Notes: generated by a model from the sequence alone, not told the origin. A stretch of 18,531 bases of DNA from Terriglobia bacterium (GCA_020072905.1 JAIQGB010000059.1:1-18531), one strand, 5' to 3'; counted from the stretch's first letter, positions 1 to 9,620 are shown. Made by a program: numbers and translations.

Positions 1-3000
1 GGCGGCGAACGTCGTCTTGGGTTAGCGGCAGGCCTTGGTCGTTCTGAAGAATCCCCGGCGGACAGACCGGCGGAGGCGCGAACGGGCCGGGCAATTCTGG
101 CGCCGGTTTCTCACCCGTGGCCAACCGGGTGTCCCAGCGACCGAAGGCGCCGCCGAGTACGTAAGAAATCAATGCCTCGTTCTGAGCTTCCTCAGAGTAG
201 TCGATGACGAAGTCCGAGTCTCCTTCTTCGGCTTCCCCTTCTTCTGCTTCTTCTCCCTCAGTCGAACCACCGCTTTGCTGATACCTCAACGCCTCAAGCA
301 CATCACGCTCAACACGGGTGGCGGCCTCGGGCGTGAAACCGTAAGCATCGGCCACGCGACGTTCGCCGTCCTCACCGAGAAGGCTCGTGGCATCAAAAGC
401 CAGTGCCTGACCCTTCTGGGAGAAATCGCAGATCTTGGTCGGCACCAGAAACTCGTTAAACGGCTCGTGGTTCTGATAGGCACGGCGGCGTCGGTTGACT
501 TCGGCGATACCATACTCGCGGAAGAAATTAAGGGCTTCATCGTCGACATCTGGCCACGGCAGCATCTTTAGATTCTCGACCAGAAAATTCGGCCATTCGA
601 ACTTCTCGCCGTAGAAGCGCATGAAGGCAGAAGCAATCCTTGATGCACAGACTCCCAAGGCTTCGAACTCACGCCCCTGCCTCGGAAATGCCATATAACG
701 GCTGACCGACGGAATGCAGCCACAGGGGATGACGTAGGGGTAGAAGCGAGTTGCCCGGCGCGTCCAACTGAAACCCGGGCGGTAGTAGAAAGCGACGTTC
801 TGCGGGCGCGAACGGAGCTTGCCCTTTGCGTCGGTGAAGTTTCGCGACTCCGCCCCGTTGTTATGCCAATTGATCTTGAGGGTGATGGGCGAATGCCACG
901 GCTGCGAGGCGCCCGATTTCACATGGAACGCCCAGCGCGGCGTGCCCTTTGCACGCCGCCGGAAGTATGCCTGCACGATGGGGTCGTCGAATCGGCAAAA
1001 GGTCTCCCCGTTCGGTGGAAAGTAGACGAATTGTGTGTCTTCCGGTGCTACCTCCCACACGGCCCGGCAAAAGCGCACGTCATCACCCGTGGCCAGTCCT
1101 TGTCGCACTTCACCGATGGCGGGTTCGAATTGCTGTCTCTTGGTGAACTGGTCAAGGTCATCGTGGGCAACCCAATAAACGAACGGTGAGTCTGGAAGCT
1201 TCTGGAAAGTGTCTTGGCGGGCGAGCAGGAGGCGGGGGTCTGCGTTGCCGGAGTTGAACACCGAGACGCAGGCATTCACAACGCACTCGCGGTCTTGCTC
1301 CGCGATAGCGCGCATGAAGGGGGTCACGGAGACAGGCCTAGCACGTTCCATGACGTAAGCCGCAGCCTCCACCATCGCGTTGTCCATGACGCCTTGGCCC
1401 AAGTCCGCGACAGCACCCAAGGCTGCATCTGCCAGAACTACTCTTCTACGCCAATCGGTGAAGCTGGTCAGGAAGAAGCAGGTTCGCGAGGTAATCGCGC
1501 CGAGCCGTCCATGGTAGTGGAGGCGATGGAGAAAACAATCAATGAAGGCACCGAGGATGTCGTTGTAACTATTTGGATACGTTTCCTCCGCTTGATCTTT
1601 CCATTGCTTGGAGAAATCTCCGAACGGTGGATTCATAAGGATTGCGTCATAGCGTTTGCGGCACTGGTCGATGAAGGCAAAGCCGCGGGCGGCATCCTCG
1701 GCAAAGAGGCGGCGCTGGTAGCCTGCGCCGTTCTCAGCCTGTTCGGAGTAAACCTGAAGCGCAGCGTAGATGCGTTCTTCGGCCTTTTCCCAGAAGGTCG
1801 CGTCAGTGATGCCAGAGAAGTCGAGTCCAAGTTCCTTTTGCTCGGGCCGTTTATCTTCCGCGAAAAAACGACCCTGTTCGGCCTTCGGGCCGGCCAGCCA
1901 CTGCTTCTTCGCCTCGACCACGGCGCCGGCGATTTCCTCCTCGATCTTGAGAAGAGACCCGGCTTCGCCAGCAAGTGTCATCTTTTCGAACACGGACTGC
2001 ACAAGCTGACCAACCACCTTAGGCTCCAGCCCGGTGACGAACTGGTCTAGAAATGCTTTCTCCCCAGGCATCGGCTCGGCACAAACGATGTTGCTCTTGG
2101 TGATCTTCGGCCGGTCCGCTCCTTTCAGCCCAAGCCGTTGGTAGGTGCGTTGGGCGCGGAGCCATAGGGCGAGCGCCGCAATCTGGCAGGAACGGAGATC
2201 AATATCAATCCCGTGGAGGTTGTGGCGGAGAATAAGTTCAGGCAAGGCCCTTTTCAGGGAATCGAGGTCGGGAAAATCCTCGAGTAGGCTCTTTCCGCTG
2301 GCCTCAAAAGCCACAGGCTGCTCGTCTGCCCAGGCTTCCTCGTATATCGTTTCCAACAGGTCGAAGCAGTACAGTAGGAAGTGCCCGCTTCCACAGGCCG
2401 GGTCAAGAATCTTCAGGTCTCGTGGGTCCTTCTTTGATCGGTGCGGAATATGAACAGGCTGTTTGAGAAGTTCCTCCTGACTTAGACCCTCCTGCGGTTC
2501 GGCAGATCCCGGCGGCTCCTCTCCCTCCTTAAGGAACATCTCTGTCGGACGGCGTACAAGGTAACGGCAGTTGTCCTTGAGGGCAGTTTCACCCTTCCGC
2601 ATTTCGTAACAGATACGCCCCAACGTGTTGTCCACCAGGAATTCAACTACGTAGCGTGGCGTGAAGAACTGATTGCGAACGGCGAGTTCCCGGCTATTGC
2701 GTGGAGCCGCCGACGCATCGCGCATCTTCTCGCGCTCTTCCTTGGAGTTGAAGTACTGATAGACCCAGCCGATGGTTTCATCCTCTTTCCAAAGGTGCGC
2801 AAGCTTCGGGTCGTTGAGGAGAGTGAGCACTTTCTCCAGGCATAGTTCGCGAGGAAAGACCAATGACTGCGGGGCCCGCAAGTCGAAGAGCGCTCCCAAG
2901 TCCACGGCCAGCTCATCAAACATCCGCTCCAGGAATATCTGATAGGTTTCACCGCGGGTGCCCAGCGCACCTCCCGAGAAGCGTTCATAGAGGACAAAGC

Positions 3001-3370
3001 CATCCGATTCCATGCCCCGGCGCACACACTCGATGACGTGCCCGCGTTCTTCGCACATCCGAAGCGCCGCCAGGCGGTTCAGCACCGTGAATGCTGTTTC
3101 GTGAGTAAGCCGATCAAAAGCTTTCTTCTTCTTTTCGGTGTCGGTCCCAGCTTCTGTGGAGGCGAGATGTTCTTGCCATTCCCTCAGTTCCTGCGCTACC
3201 TCGCGCCCGCGTTCGTCCAGATGCCCCAGCGTCGAAACAGGGAGAGCGGTTCCATCCGGCTGAAGGCCGTACGTCGCCTGGAGCTGGTGGCGGAACTCCT
3301 CCGTCAACAAGCGCCGGCAGTCGCCGACCATACTGGCAAGAGCGTTCCGAGTGGGCTTGTCGAAGCTCAT
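1..3370 (-). CDS. pglX: PglX, BREX adenine-specific DNA methyltransferase (3' end beyond window)
   Basis: This reading frame stays open from the ATG at 3370 to base 1 (1123 complete codons), so the C-terminus is missing. PglX is the BREX methyltransferase that marks host DNA at a non-palindromic site by N6-adenine methylation and is also needed for phage restriction. The SAM-binding motif I DPACGSGHF is at residues 323-331 and the catalytic motif IV NPPF at 580-583, the order of gamma-class amino-methyltransferases. A helical N-terminal region precedes motif I, and target-recognition and C-terminal regions follow NPPF. Residues about 1038-1053 are an acidic, almost purely Glu/Gly/Ala/Asp stretch. 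The start overlaps the brxC stop as ATGA, which indicates translational coupling. Family size (about 1100-1250 residues) suggests that little is missing. The identification rests on motifs plus BREX context and is strong. Confidence 0.93.
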   Translation of the reverse strand, partial: MSFDKPTRNALASMVGDCRRLLTEEFRHQLQATYGLQPDGTALPVSTLGHLDERGREVAQELREWQEHLASTEAGTDTEKKKKAFDRLTHETAFTVLNRLAALRMCEERGHVIECVRRGMESDGFVLYERFSGGALGTRGETYQIFLERMFDELAVDLGALFDLRAPQSLVFPRELCLEKVLTLLNDPKLAHLWKEDETIGWVYQYFNSKEEREKMRDASAAPRNSRELAVRNQFFTPRYVVEFLVDNTLGRICYEMRKGETALKDNCRYLVRRPTEMFLKEGEEPPGSAEPQEGLSQEELLKQPVHIPHRSKKDPRDLKILDPACGSGHFLLYCFDLLETIYEEAWADEQPVAFEASGKSLLEDFPDLDSLKRALPELILRHNLHGIDIDLRSCQIAALALWLRAQRTYQRLGLKGADRPKITKSNIVCAEPMPGEKAFLDQFVTGLEPKVVGQLVQSVFEKMTLAGEAGSLLKIEEEIAGAVVEAKKQWLAGPKAEQGRFFAEDKRPEQKELGLDFSGITDATFWEKAEERIYAALQVYSEQAENGAGYQRRLFAEDAARGFAFIDQCRKRYDAILMNPPFGDFSKQWKDQAEETYPNSYNDILGAFIDCFLHRLHYHGRLGAITSRTCFFLTSFTDWRRRVVLADAALGAVADLGQGVMDNAMVEAAAYVMERARPVSVTPFMRAIAEQDRECVVNACVSVFNSGNADPRLLLARQDTFQKLPDSPFVYWVAHDDLDQFTKRQQFEPAIGEVRQGLATGDDVRFCRAVWEVAPEDTQFVYFPPNGETFCRFDDPIVQAYFRRRAKGTPRWAFHVKSGASQPWHSPITLKINWHNNGAESRNFTDAKGKLRSRPQNVAFYYRPGFSWTRRATRFYPYVIPCGCIPSVSRYMAFPRQGREFEALGVCASRIASAFMRFYGEKFEWPNFLVENLKMLPWPDVDDEALNFFREYGIAEVNRRRRAYQNHEPFNEFLVPTKICDFSQKGQALAFDATSLLGEDGERRVADAYGFTPEAATRVERDVLEALRYQQSGGSTEGEEAEEGEAEEGDSDFVIDYSEEAQNEALISYVLGGAFGRWDTRLATGEKPAPELPGPFAPPPVCPPGILQNDQGLPLTQDDVRR

Positions 3371-6300
3371 TCTGGACTTTTCCTGAAACGAATAACCTTG
3401 TTTGACCTCAATAGTTCGTCGAGCTGGGCTCGCATGGATGAAAGCCAAGCTTCAAGGTCGTCCCTGGTGCGTATCACTTCGGGCGCCATGAGGGCGGAAA
3501 ACTCCACGACTTCCTCAGTTGGCGGCTCCTTCGGCTCGGCCGGGGGTGGCGGGGGTGGCAGTCGGCGCTGAATCTCGTTTTCCAGCTCGGCACGAAGGGC
3601 GGCAGCATTCGACTCACGCGCAAGCACTAACCGGAGGTCAGCGACTTCGCGGCCAGCCGTCGGCTTCTCGGGGAGGCCAGAGGAAGTCAGCCTGCCGGCA
3701 ATCTCCTCGCGGTCGTCGGATTCAAGCCGAGACCATTCCGGCTTGGCTTCCAGTTCCTGGAGATGAGACTTCAGCGAAGCCGCGTATGCGCTTCGGTGCT
3801 CGGCGTAGCGTGTGGACACCCGATCAAGGGTTGAACGGACAGCGCCCCGCAGTGCCGGCAAGTGCTCGTGGATGTTTTCTGAAGCCAGACCCTTACGGAT
3901 CGTGGGGGCATCGGTCGAAGTGATAATGCCGCTCCCTCCTGCAGGGAAGAGCGCAGCCAATTCAGCCAGACCGCTCTCAATATCTCTAGCGGCACGAACT
4001 TCGGCCTCACCGCCGTTGCTCAAAGCGTCTGTGACCTCGCGGGCCCATTTGGCGTTGATAGGCACGGAGCATTCGGTCCCGCCAAGCAACGCTGTGGCCC
4101 CATTGGCGTCTTGCTCGAGGAGGTTCGCGCAGGTTTCGAGCAAACGGCGCGCGCGAGCCTCACCTGGCAGACTCAATAGACGCAGCCTGTCTGGCAGTGA
4201 CCCTACCTTTTCGATAAGGCCTGGAACGTTAGTCCGAACGGCCCGACTGATGTGGTCCTCAAGTGGTAAGACGTCTACCCCAAACAATCCCTGTAGGCGC
4301 GTTGCAGCGCGATCCAGAGCTTCAGGCGCCGGGCGACTGTCTCGACGAGACACGCCTATACGATTAAACGCCACGGTTGACTTGAGTGCTTCTTGCGCTG
4401 AGGGGCCCGAAGTCCTGATGGGGCCGTTTGGGGTGTGCAGTTCGATTTCGCCCGCCACAAGGAGGGCCGCAAATAGATAACGTGTGGCGTCCTTGGACCA
4501 CCCATAGGGCGGCGAGGCAAAGAAATCCTGGATGAAATTCCCTTGAAGCCGGCCTCCGCCTGAGCCATCCAGCTTTTGTTGGAATGCACGCAGGGTCTCC
4601 GCTAGGGCAGCGTTATTCACGTCGACTCTTGGCTTGGCACCTCCTGTCACTACCAAACGCAGCGGATCGAGATCCTTCGGCATGCGGTCCAATCTTTCGA
4701 CGCCCAATAATTTGTAGGCCAAGTCGGTTGCCGGTCGAATTCGCACCAAATGCAGATGTGGGAATATTTCCGCCGCGGCTTTTGCCAGGGCATTTCGGGC
4801 ACAGGCGTCGAGCGTCAGTCCGGACTCTGTCACCGCCGTCGGGCGACCCCGAAAAATAAATGTCCCCTCAAGGAGTCCCGTGGAGATCAGCACGGTTGCC
4901 CTCTCGCGGGACTTTTCCCCGGCCCGTCGCTCGGCACGAAGGAATTGCGCAACATCACGATCAGCCTCCTGCTCGGGGGTTGACCTGATCCAATCGGAAC
5001 GGCAGGCCTCAACCAGGAGGTCGTCCAGTTCCTGGGGAAACGACGCCAACCACACGACGGTGTTCTTGAGTTCCGAAAGCGTGTTGGTCTCCGTCAGGAG
5101 GGCTGTGCGTCGCTCTGCGAACGATGCGGAATCAACCGGCTCGATGCGAAACTGGATGTCGGCATCTTCACCCAGGACTTGAGTTCTGCCATAGCGGACG
5201 GCGGCCTTAACCTCTTTGATGTTTTCGATCTTGGCCGATGGAGGGGGGTCAAAAAACTGTTTGCAGCAGCTTCGAGCGAAGGACGTTTACATCCGCTGCC
5301 GTTGGGATGTAAGCATTCCTCTTGTCGCGCAGAGGCTTGACGTCTTCGCTTAGGAATAAATACCCGCCTGCTTGCGGATCTTCGATGACTCCGCACTCTT
5401 GTTTTGAGACAAGGTTCCGCAAGATTTCCCTTACCTCTGTGACAAGTCCCTGGGCGCCAAGCCTGGGATAAAGTAACGCCGCAATGTTCTCGGCAGTCTT
5501 GGGAAACCCTTCGATAGCCTGTAAAACCGCGATTGTCTTCGCCACGCGCAGGACTAGCGGCTGGTTCTGGAAGGCTGCGGCTACGCGATCAACTCCACGA
5601 GTCACATGAGGCAGTACCTTGGCAATGTCAGCTCGCAGGCTGTCATAAATATCGTCCGCACAAGCTAGCACTCCGATGGGTCGATCGGCGATCTTCACGG
5701 TCCCGGCCGGCAATACTCGGCTCGTGTCAACAAGAAGATCCTGGATTACCCGAATTGCGGAACGCAATCCAATGCCCCCCGTCGAACGTGCCAAGGTTCG
5801 GATCAGCTCCAGGAGGAGGTCGAAGTGTTGGGGCAGGAAAGGATAGAGTCGAGCAAAGGCGTCGGCATCTGGGTCGCCCCGGTAAAGCGATGTTCCGGTG
5901 AGTCGAGTGAAGTTGATGAGTGCTTGGCCGTGACGACCAAATTCCTCTCTTAGTCGGCGGTCTCCCTCCGGCGACTTGGTCAGCAGGCGCCGGTAGGTGA
6001 TCTCACGAATGTCTTGGGCATCAAGGTTAATAGGTATGGGGAATCGATCGCGGAGCTTGTTCAACTCGGCTGAATTGTGGGCAGCCTTCTCGACAATCTC
6101 AGCGAGTGTCTGCTGGCCAGTAGCTACAATCCAAACCTTCCCTTCGCCGAGTTCCTTCAGGTTTCGGGCGAGGCCGTCGAGATTGAGGATACGTTCTCCG
6201 CTGGGAGCCACATACTGGCCGGCCTCGTCAATCAGGAAGAGAACATTTTGCTTGCCCGATTTGCGGCGGATCAACTCTATCATTTTCCGCGCACGGTCTC

Positions 6301-7012
6301 GGGCGTCGGCAGCCTCCTCGAAGCGTAAGGTCCTAAAGCTCTCGGGTGTCGGGAACTCCTTGAGTAGCGATGGGACAATCTGGGCGGCACGTGCTATGCC
6401 GATGAGTGGATCATTGTGGACCTTCTCCCAGTCGTCGGCGAATTTTTCCCGGTACAGTTGCCGAAAACGATCCTTAAGACCCCGAGCTTCGAGCGTGAAC
6501 TCTAACTCGGCCAGCTTCTTTTCCTTCGAGTAGCCTGCCCACTGGAGGACCTTCCAGTACAACACTGTCGACACCGGAGCTGAACTAGTGTCGGCTAATT
6601 GCTCGCTACCGAGGTCTAGGAAAATGACGGCCGTAGAATGCTGAGTCGCCAAGGTCCGCATGTTCGCCTTAATCTCGGCCGAGCGCAATCGCTCGCACAA
6701 GAGATCGAGAAACGGCCGACCACCAACAAGTCGGCTGCGGTCCAGGCCGAACCCCAAGTACTTCGTGAAGGAACTCTTGCCAGAACCGTAGAAGCCGGCT
6801 ACCCAGACGCCGATTTCGGTTACTTGGCTTGAGCGGACTCCCTCCCCGAAGGTATCAAGAAACTTGCGGAAACACTTCTCGACATTGTCGGTGGCCTCAT
6901 ATTCCTCTATTTCCGCGAGGAGGCGGCTTTCATCTGTGGCGTAGTAATCGATGACTTTCTCGATAGGCCGGTCAATTGGCCGCCTGGTCGAAAACAGCGT
7001 CCGGATGCTCAT
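3367..7012 (-). CDS. brxC: BrxC, BREX P-loop ATPase, reading frame split by a +1 shift
   Basis: BrxC is the large AAA-type ATPase found in nearly all BREX systems; its exact step in defence is not settled. The first frame (7012 to the UGA at 5251-5249, 587 residues) carries Walker A GFYGSGKS at residues 73-80 and a Walker B segment VLFLIDEAG at about 257-265. The second frame continues without any stop from GAC at 5250-5248 to the UGA at 3369-3367. Joined by skipping one base, the product is 1214 residues, the normal BrxC size. The second frame runs straight on from the break with typical BrxC-like sequence, so nothing else seems lost. A proline-rich linker (RRLPPPPPPAEP) lies about 70 residues from the C-terminus. 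The ATG at 7012 overlaps the brxB stop (ATGA) and the stop overlaps pglX (ATGA). If the shift is real and not recoded, this is a pseudogene encoding an N-terminal ATPase fragment. Confidence 0.9.
5246..5257 (-). other. Frameshift site inside brxC (T6 followed by GAC6)
   Basis: On the minus strand the sequence is ACA GTT TTT TGA CCC CCC. The zero frame ends at TGA (5251-5249). The +1 frame reads TTT GAC and continues for 627 codons. Two adjacent homopolymers (six T and six C) make an indel by replication slippage or a sequencing error plausible. The UUU-UGA-C order also matches the slip and stop of the prfB recoding site (CUU-UGA-C), because tRNA-Phe can re-pair fully with UUU in the +1 frame. 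No Shine-Dalgarno-like stimulator lies just upstream. Confidence 0.85.
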
Positions 7013-7578
7013 TCAAGTCCCCCCAGCAACGTCGCGCGGTAGTTCCCATCGAATTCGTAGAAACCGAGAGAGTGCAAACCATACTGACCTGAGCGGCGCC
7101 CAGGATAAAACAAAACTGTAGGCACCTTGACCCTATCGTGCAGGCCGCTTTCCAGCGAACGCGCCCGGAAATATGGGTGTAAGGCGGCTGTATCTGTAAC
7201 GAAGACCAGAGTGTGCTCGCGCTCCTTACTGACGTGGCTCGCCAGAGATTCGACGAGAGCATTCCCCGTTCGCAGAACATCGCGAATGGCCTCATTCATT
7301 GCCTCCGGGTCGGCTTCTGGCTCAAGCGCCAACCATTCATCCCAGCGCCCGGAGCGCTCCACAATCTGCCAGAGGAGCTGTGAAAGGGAAACCTGCTCCA
7401 CTACCCATCCTTCATTCCTCAATGCTGGGCACCAGACGCCGAGCTTCTGCTTGACGGCGAGCGTTTCGCCTGGATCATGGACAAAATATAGAATCGGGTC
7501 ACTCTTAGCAGGGTTTAGGGCATCCGGTTGGCGGAGATACGCCGTCAGGGTAGCGAAGGTCTCATCGAGCGAGGGCAT
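7009..7578 (-). CDS. brxB: BrxB, BREX protein of DUF1788 family
   Basis: BrxB (DUF1788) is a core BREX protein of about 190-200 residues with no enzymatic motif; its molecular role is unknown. The 189-residue product begins MPSLDETFATL and ends NYRATLLGGLE. I assign it by its size, its place between brxA and brxC, and family-like phrases such as the FVTDTAALHPYFRA and VLFYPG segments. The longer in-frame ATG at 7602 is less likely, because a strong GGAGGAGG lies 7 nt before the ATG at 7578. That start gives a 17-nt overlap with the 3' end of brxA. The stop overlaps the brxC start as ATGA, so the three genes are probably translated as a coupled set. Confidence 0.88.
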   Translation of the reverse strand: MPSLDETFATLTAYLRQPDALNPAKSDPILYFVHDPGETLAVKQKLGVWCPALRNEGWVVEQVSLSQLLWQIVERSGRWDEWLALEPEADPEAMNEAIRDVLRTGNALVESLASHVSKEREHTLVFVTDTAALHPYFRARSLESGLHDRVKVPTVLFYPGRRSGQYGLHSLGFYEFDGNYRATLLGGLE

Positions 7579-8362
7579 CGACAACCTCCTCCATGCTGGC
7601 ATATTTCCACGTCACTCGGACGACGGACCCCGCAACCTGCGCCAGCCACCAACCTTCTCCACTGAGCCGGTCGAGGGCTGAAGTCACATCAGCTGCCCGC
7701 AATCCGAACAGAGCCCAATCCCTGTGGTCAACAACCCCACCGTCGGTCGATCCCGTGAAATGGATGTCGTAGGCAAGATAGACGATTGTCCGGTCCGTCG
7801 GGTGGAAATGAACTAGTTCGCGCTTACCACGACCCACTTCTCGCAGCAATCCGAAGTTGGTCATTGCTTTGAGAACTCCCCGGGCCACCTTGAGCTTAAC
7901 CTGTTCGGACCACGGCTCTGGGACGCGCCCGTCCTGCTCAGCCTGGCGTAAGAACTCGACGACATAGGCGGGACTAAGACTGAGCCTGCCCTCGGACAAT
8001 GCAGGCCAATACAAATGGGACACTGCATCGCGTATGAGATCGTCGTTACGAGCGGCATATAGCAGGCATAGGTCGGAGAATAGCTGACCCGGTTGACCTT
8101 GCTCTAGGAGGCGTTTAAGCAGGATGGCTGGCCTGTTATCAGGACGAAGGAGACGCCACGCGAATACGCGGCGAACAATATCGCTCGCCCGGTATGCGGT
8201 CATTCTTCCCAGAAGATCTTCGCGAAGAACGCGATCGCGAAATTCACTTGTCGACTCCCCAGGGTGCCAAGCTCGAAGCAGAGCCTTGGTTTCTTCAAGA
8301 AAAGCGGTCCCCTTGCAGACCGCGATGGTATAGCGTCCAGCCTGGGCTTCTGCCCTAATCAA
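7562..8362 (-). CDS. brxA: BrxA, BREX protein of DUF1819 family (TTG start)
   Basis: BrxA (DUF1819) is a small BREX core protein; structural work on homologues describes a helix-turn-helix, NusB-like fold able to bind DNA. The 266-residue product has the family pattern: an N-terminal stretch with RAWHPGES, a middle segment about a cluster of short helices (DLCLLYAARNDDLIRDAVSH), and a C-terminal winged-helix-like part ending SMEEVVDALAR. The first codon is TTG, preceded by GGAGG at 7 nt spacing. That Shine-Dalgarno sequence lies inside the last codons of brxE, whose stop is only 2 nt upstream, so translation is likely coupled. No ATG gives a better start. Confidence 0.9.
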   Translation of the reverse strand: MIRAEAQAGRYTIAVCKGTAFLEETKALLRAWHPGESTSEFRDRVLREDLLGRMTAYRASDIVRRVFAWRLLRPDNRPAILLKRLLEQGQPGQLFSDLCLLYAARNDDLIRDAVSHLYWPALSEGRLSLSPAYVVEFLRQAEQDGRVPEPWSEQVKLKVARGVLKAMTNFGLLREVGRGKRELVHFHPTDRTIVYLAYDIHFTGSTDGGVVDHRDWALFGLRAADVTSALDRLSGEGWWLAQVAGSVVRVTWKYASMEEVVDALAR

Positions 8363-8364
8363 AG

Positions 8365-8898
8365 TCAGTCCTCCGCTTCTTCAAAGTAGGGAAAGACCCG
8401 CCGGCCAGTCTCAACTGAGGTTCGATAATGAGCTGCCATTTCTTCAATCGCAGACCGCTCTGATAGACGGACCGCGGGGACAAGTCTGATTGGGCCTTCA
8501 GCGGTCGGCACGGCGCGAGAATTAGCTACCTTTGCAAGTTCGCAGAGAAGGTCGTCTCGCTGTTCTTTCATCAATGCAGTGGCTTTGACGCGAAATGACT
8601 CTTCCATCATGGCGTCGATGAGGACATGCTCCAATGCGGTCGGAAGACGGAACAGGTGATACCTGCGTCCAATTCCAATCCGTTTATCATGGTCAGCGCG
8701 CGCAACAATAGTCGTCGATCCGAGTGCGGCTCGCATCGCGGTCCTCGGGAAGACTCTGGCAAGCGTACGGAGGCCTACGTCGGTGAGGAATTGGGTCCGC
8801 CACCACGGAGGGGTAGTGCGTTCGCCGAGACCAGCCACAAGGGTTCGGAGGAAAAGCAGTCTGTGAACTGCCGCAGATGATGCAGCTTTGTCGCCCAT
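8365..8898 (-). CDS. brxE: BrxE, BREX type 6 accessory protein
   Basis: This 177-residue protein is the first gene of the BREX operon. BrxE is a short protein of unknown function known as the leading gene of BREX type 6. The assignment rests on its place directly before brxA, its size, and its general pattern: a basic N-terminal half (FLRTLVAGLGERTTPPWWRTQFLTD and a following ALARVFPRT-like stretch) and an acidic C-terminus (FPYFEEAED). No catalytic motif, signal peptide or membrane segment is visible. The ATG at 8898 has a modest AGGA about 8 nt upstream. An alternative is an unrelated small gene captured ahead of brxA, but the tight 2-nt spacing argues against that. Confidence 0.82.
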   Translation of the reverse strand: MGDKAASSAAVHRLLFLRTLVAGLGERTTPPWWRTQFLTDVGLRTLARVFPRTAMRAALGSTTIVARADHDKRIGIGRRYHLFRLPTALEHVLIDAMMEESFRVKATALMKEQRDDLLCELAKVANSRAVPTAEGPIRLVPAVRLSERSAIEEMAAHYRTSVETGRRVFPYFEEAED

Positions 8899-8978
8899 GG
8901 TGGATTCCTGAGGGGAAGAGTTTAACAGTTCAACGGACGGCTATCTTGAGACCTCCTATTGCTCGCCAAAAGCCCAAC

Positions 8979-9006
8979 GCAGTCAAATCTCACTGGCGTT
9001 GACTGC
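8979..9006. repeat. 8-bp inverted repeat in the brx leader
   Basis: GCAGTCAA (8979-8986) and TTGACTGC (8999-9006) form a perfect 8-bp inverted repeat with a 12-nt spacer. It lies about 80-108 nt upstream of brxE, downstream of the best promoter candidate. It could be an operator for an unlinked regulator or a leader hairpin. The repeat is directly visible; the role is a guess. Confidence 0.45.
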
Positions 9007-9070
9007 TGAACAGAAACGAAGCTTCTCTCCCATCAGTGGGTAGTGGACTGCTGTTTGTATCGAGGGAGTA

Positions 9071-9098
9071 ATTATACGCCTGTGGATCTATCCGACAA
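9071..9098 (-). promoter_or_regulatory. Putative sigma70 promoter of the BREX operon
   Basis: On the minus strand a perfect -10 TATAAT (9076-9071) is preceded at 16 nt by TTGTCG (9098-9093), which matches 4 of 6 bases of the -35 consensus. Transcription would begin near 9064 and give a leader of about 165 nt before brxE. No better candidate was found closer to the gene. Confidence 0.5.
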
Positions 9099-9588
9099 GA
9101 CTTTTGCAGACTCTACTTGCGAGTGCGTTGAGCTGAGAGGGAATGAATCTGCCGAGGGGCGAATGGATGAGTTGTCGGCGTCGACCGATTTGCGTTGGCA
9201 ACGTGAAAGACGCGCAGCTAACCATGCACCAAAACAAATCCTTTGATACGGTCGAGTCGGCTGACCAGCCCAAGTTTTGTACCGCCGCAAGTGGGAAAGT
9301 CTACACCACATCCCGCGCCTCCAACCCTCCCCCCGTCCGCATCGCCTCCAGGCATTCGCAAGCCGTCGACCGGGACGTTCCGGGCGAATAGTCGCCAACA
9401 CGGAAGTCATTCTCGGTCTGCTCGGTTCATCTGCCACCAGTCCGATATTGTCCGACTGCGGCGTGATCCAACCGGGATTGAACATTCAACTCGGATCGAT
9501 AGGTAAACACAAGAGGCGACTAGCGAGGTTGTATTTCCTCCAACGCCATTTAACATTCCGGGGGGTCTGAGATTTGGGGGCCAATTGT

Positions 9589-9620
9589 CCGGTTTCCGGA
9601 CTATGCGGCCAAGTGACCAC
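9589..9620 (+). repeat. Copy of the CGGTTT-n-CGACTAT motif near the BREX boundary
   Basis: Aligned without gaps to 18428-18459, this 32-nt stretch matches at about 25 positions: CGGTTT, then ACTAT, CG, CCA and GTGACC are shared. It begins with a short perfect hairpin, TCCGG-TTT-CCGGA. It may be a diverged relative of the recombinase-linked repeat, or the end of an unrelated lost insertion sequence. Confidence 0.45.

Noticed and set aside
1214..2050. Long plus-strand open frame of 278 codons
   Set aside because: It is antisense to pglX, whose minus frame carries the methyltransferase motifs DPACGSG and NPPF; the plus frame has no recognisable sequence.
5055..5249. A separate gene start for the second half of brxC at the GTG at 5055
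   Set aside because: The same frame runs on upstream to the break at 5250 with continuous BrxC-like sequence, and no ribosome binding site precedes the GTG.
7579..7602. Longer brxB start at 7602
   Set aside because: The ATG at 7578 has a strong GGAGGAGG at 7 nt; the longer form adds eight residues overlapping the brxA end.
9072..9485. Minus-strand open frame of 137 codons upstream of brxE
   Set aside because: It overlaps the probable BREX promoter, has no ribosome binding site and its residues look like translated non-coding DNA.
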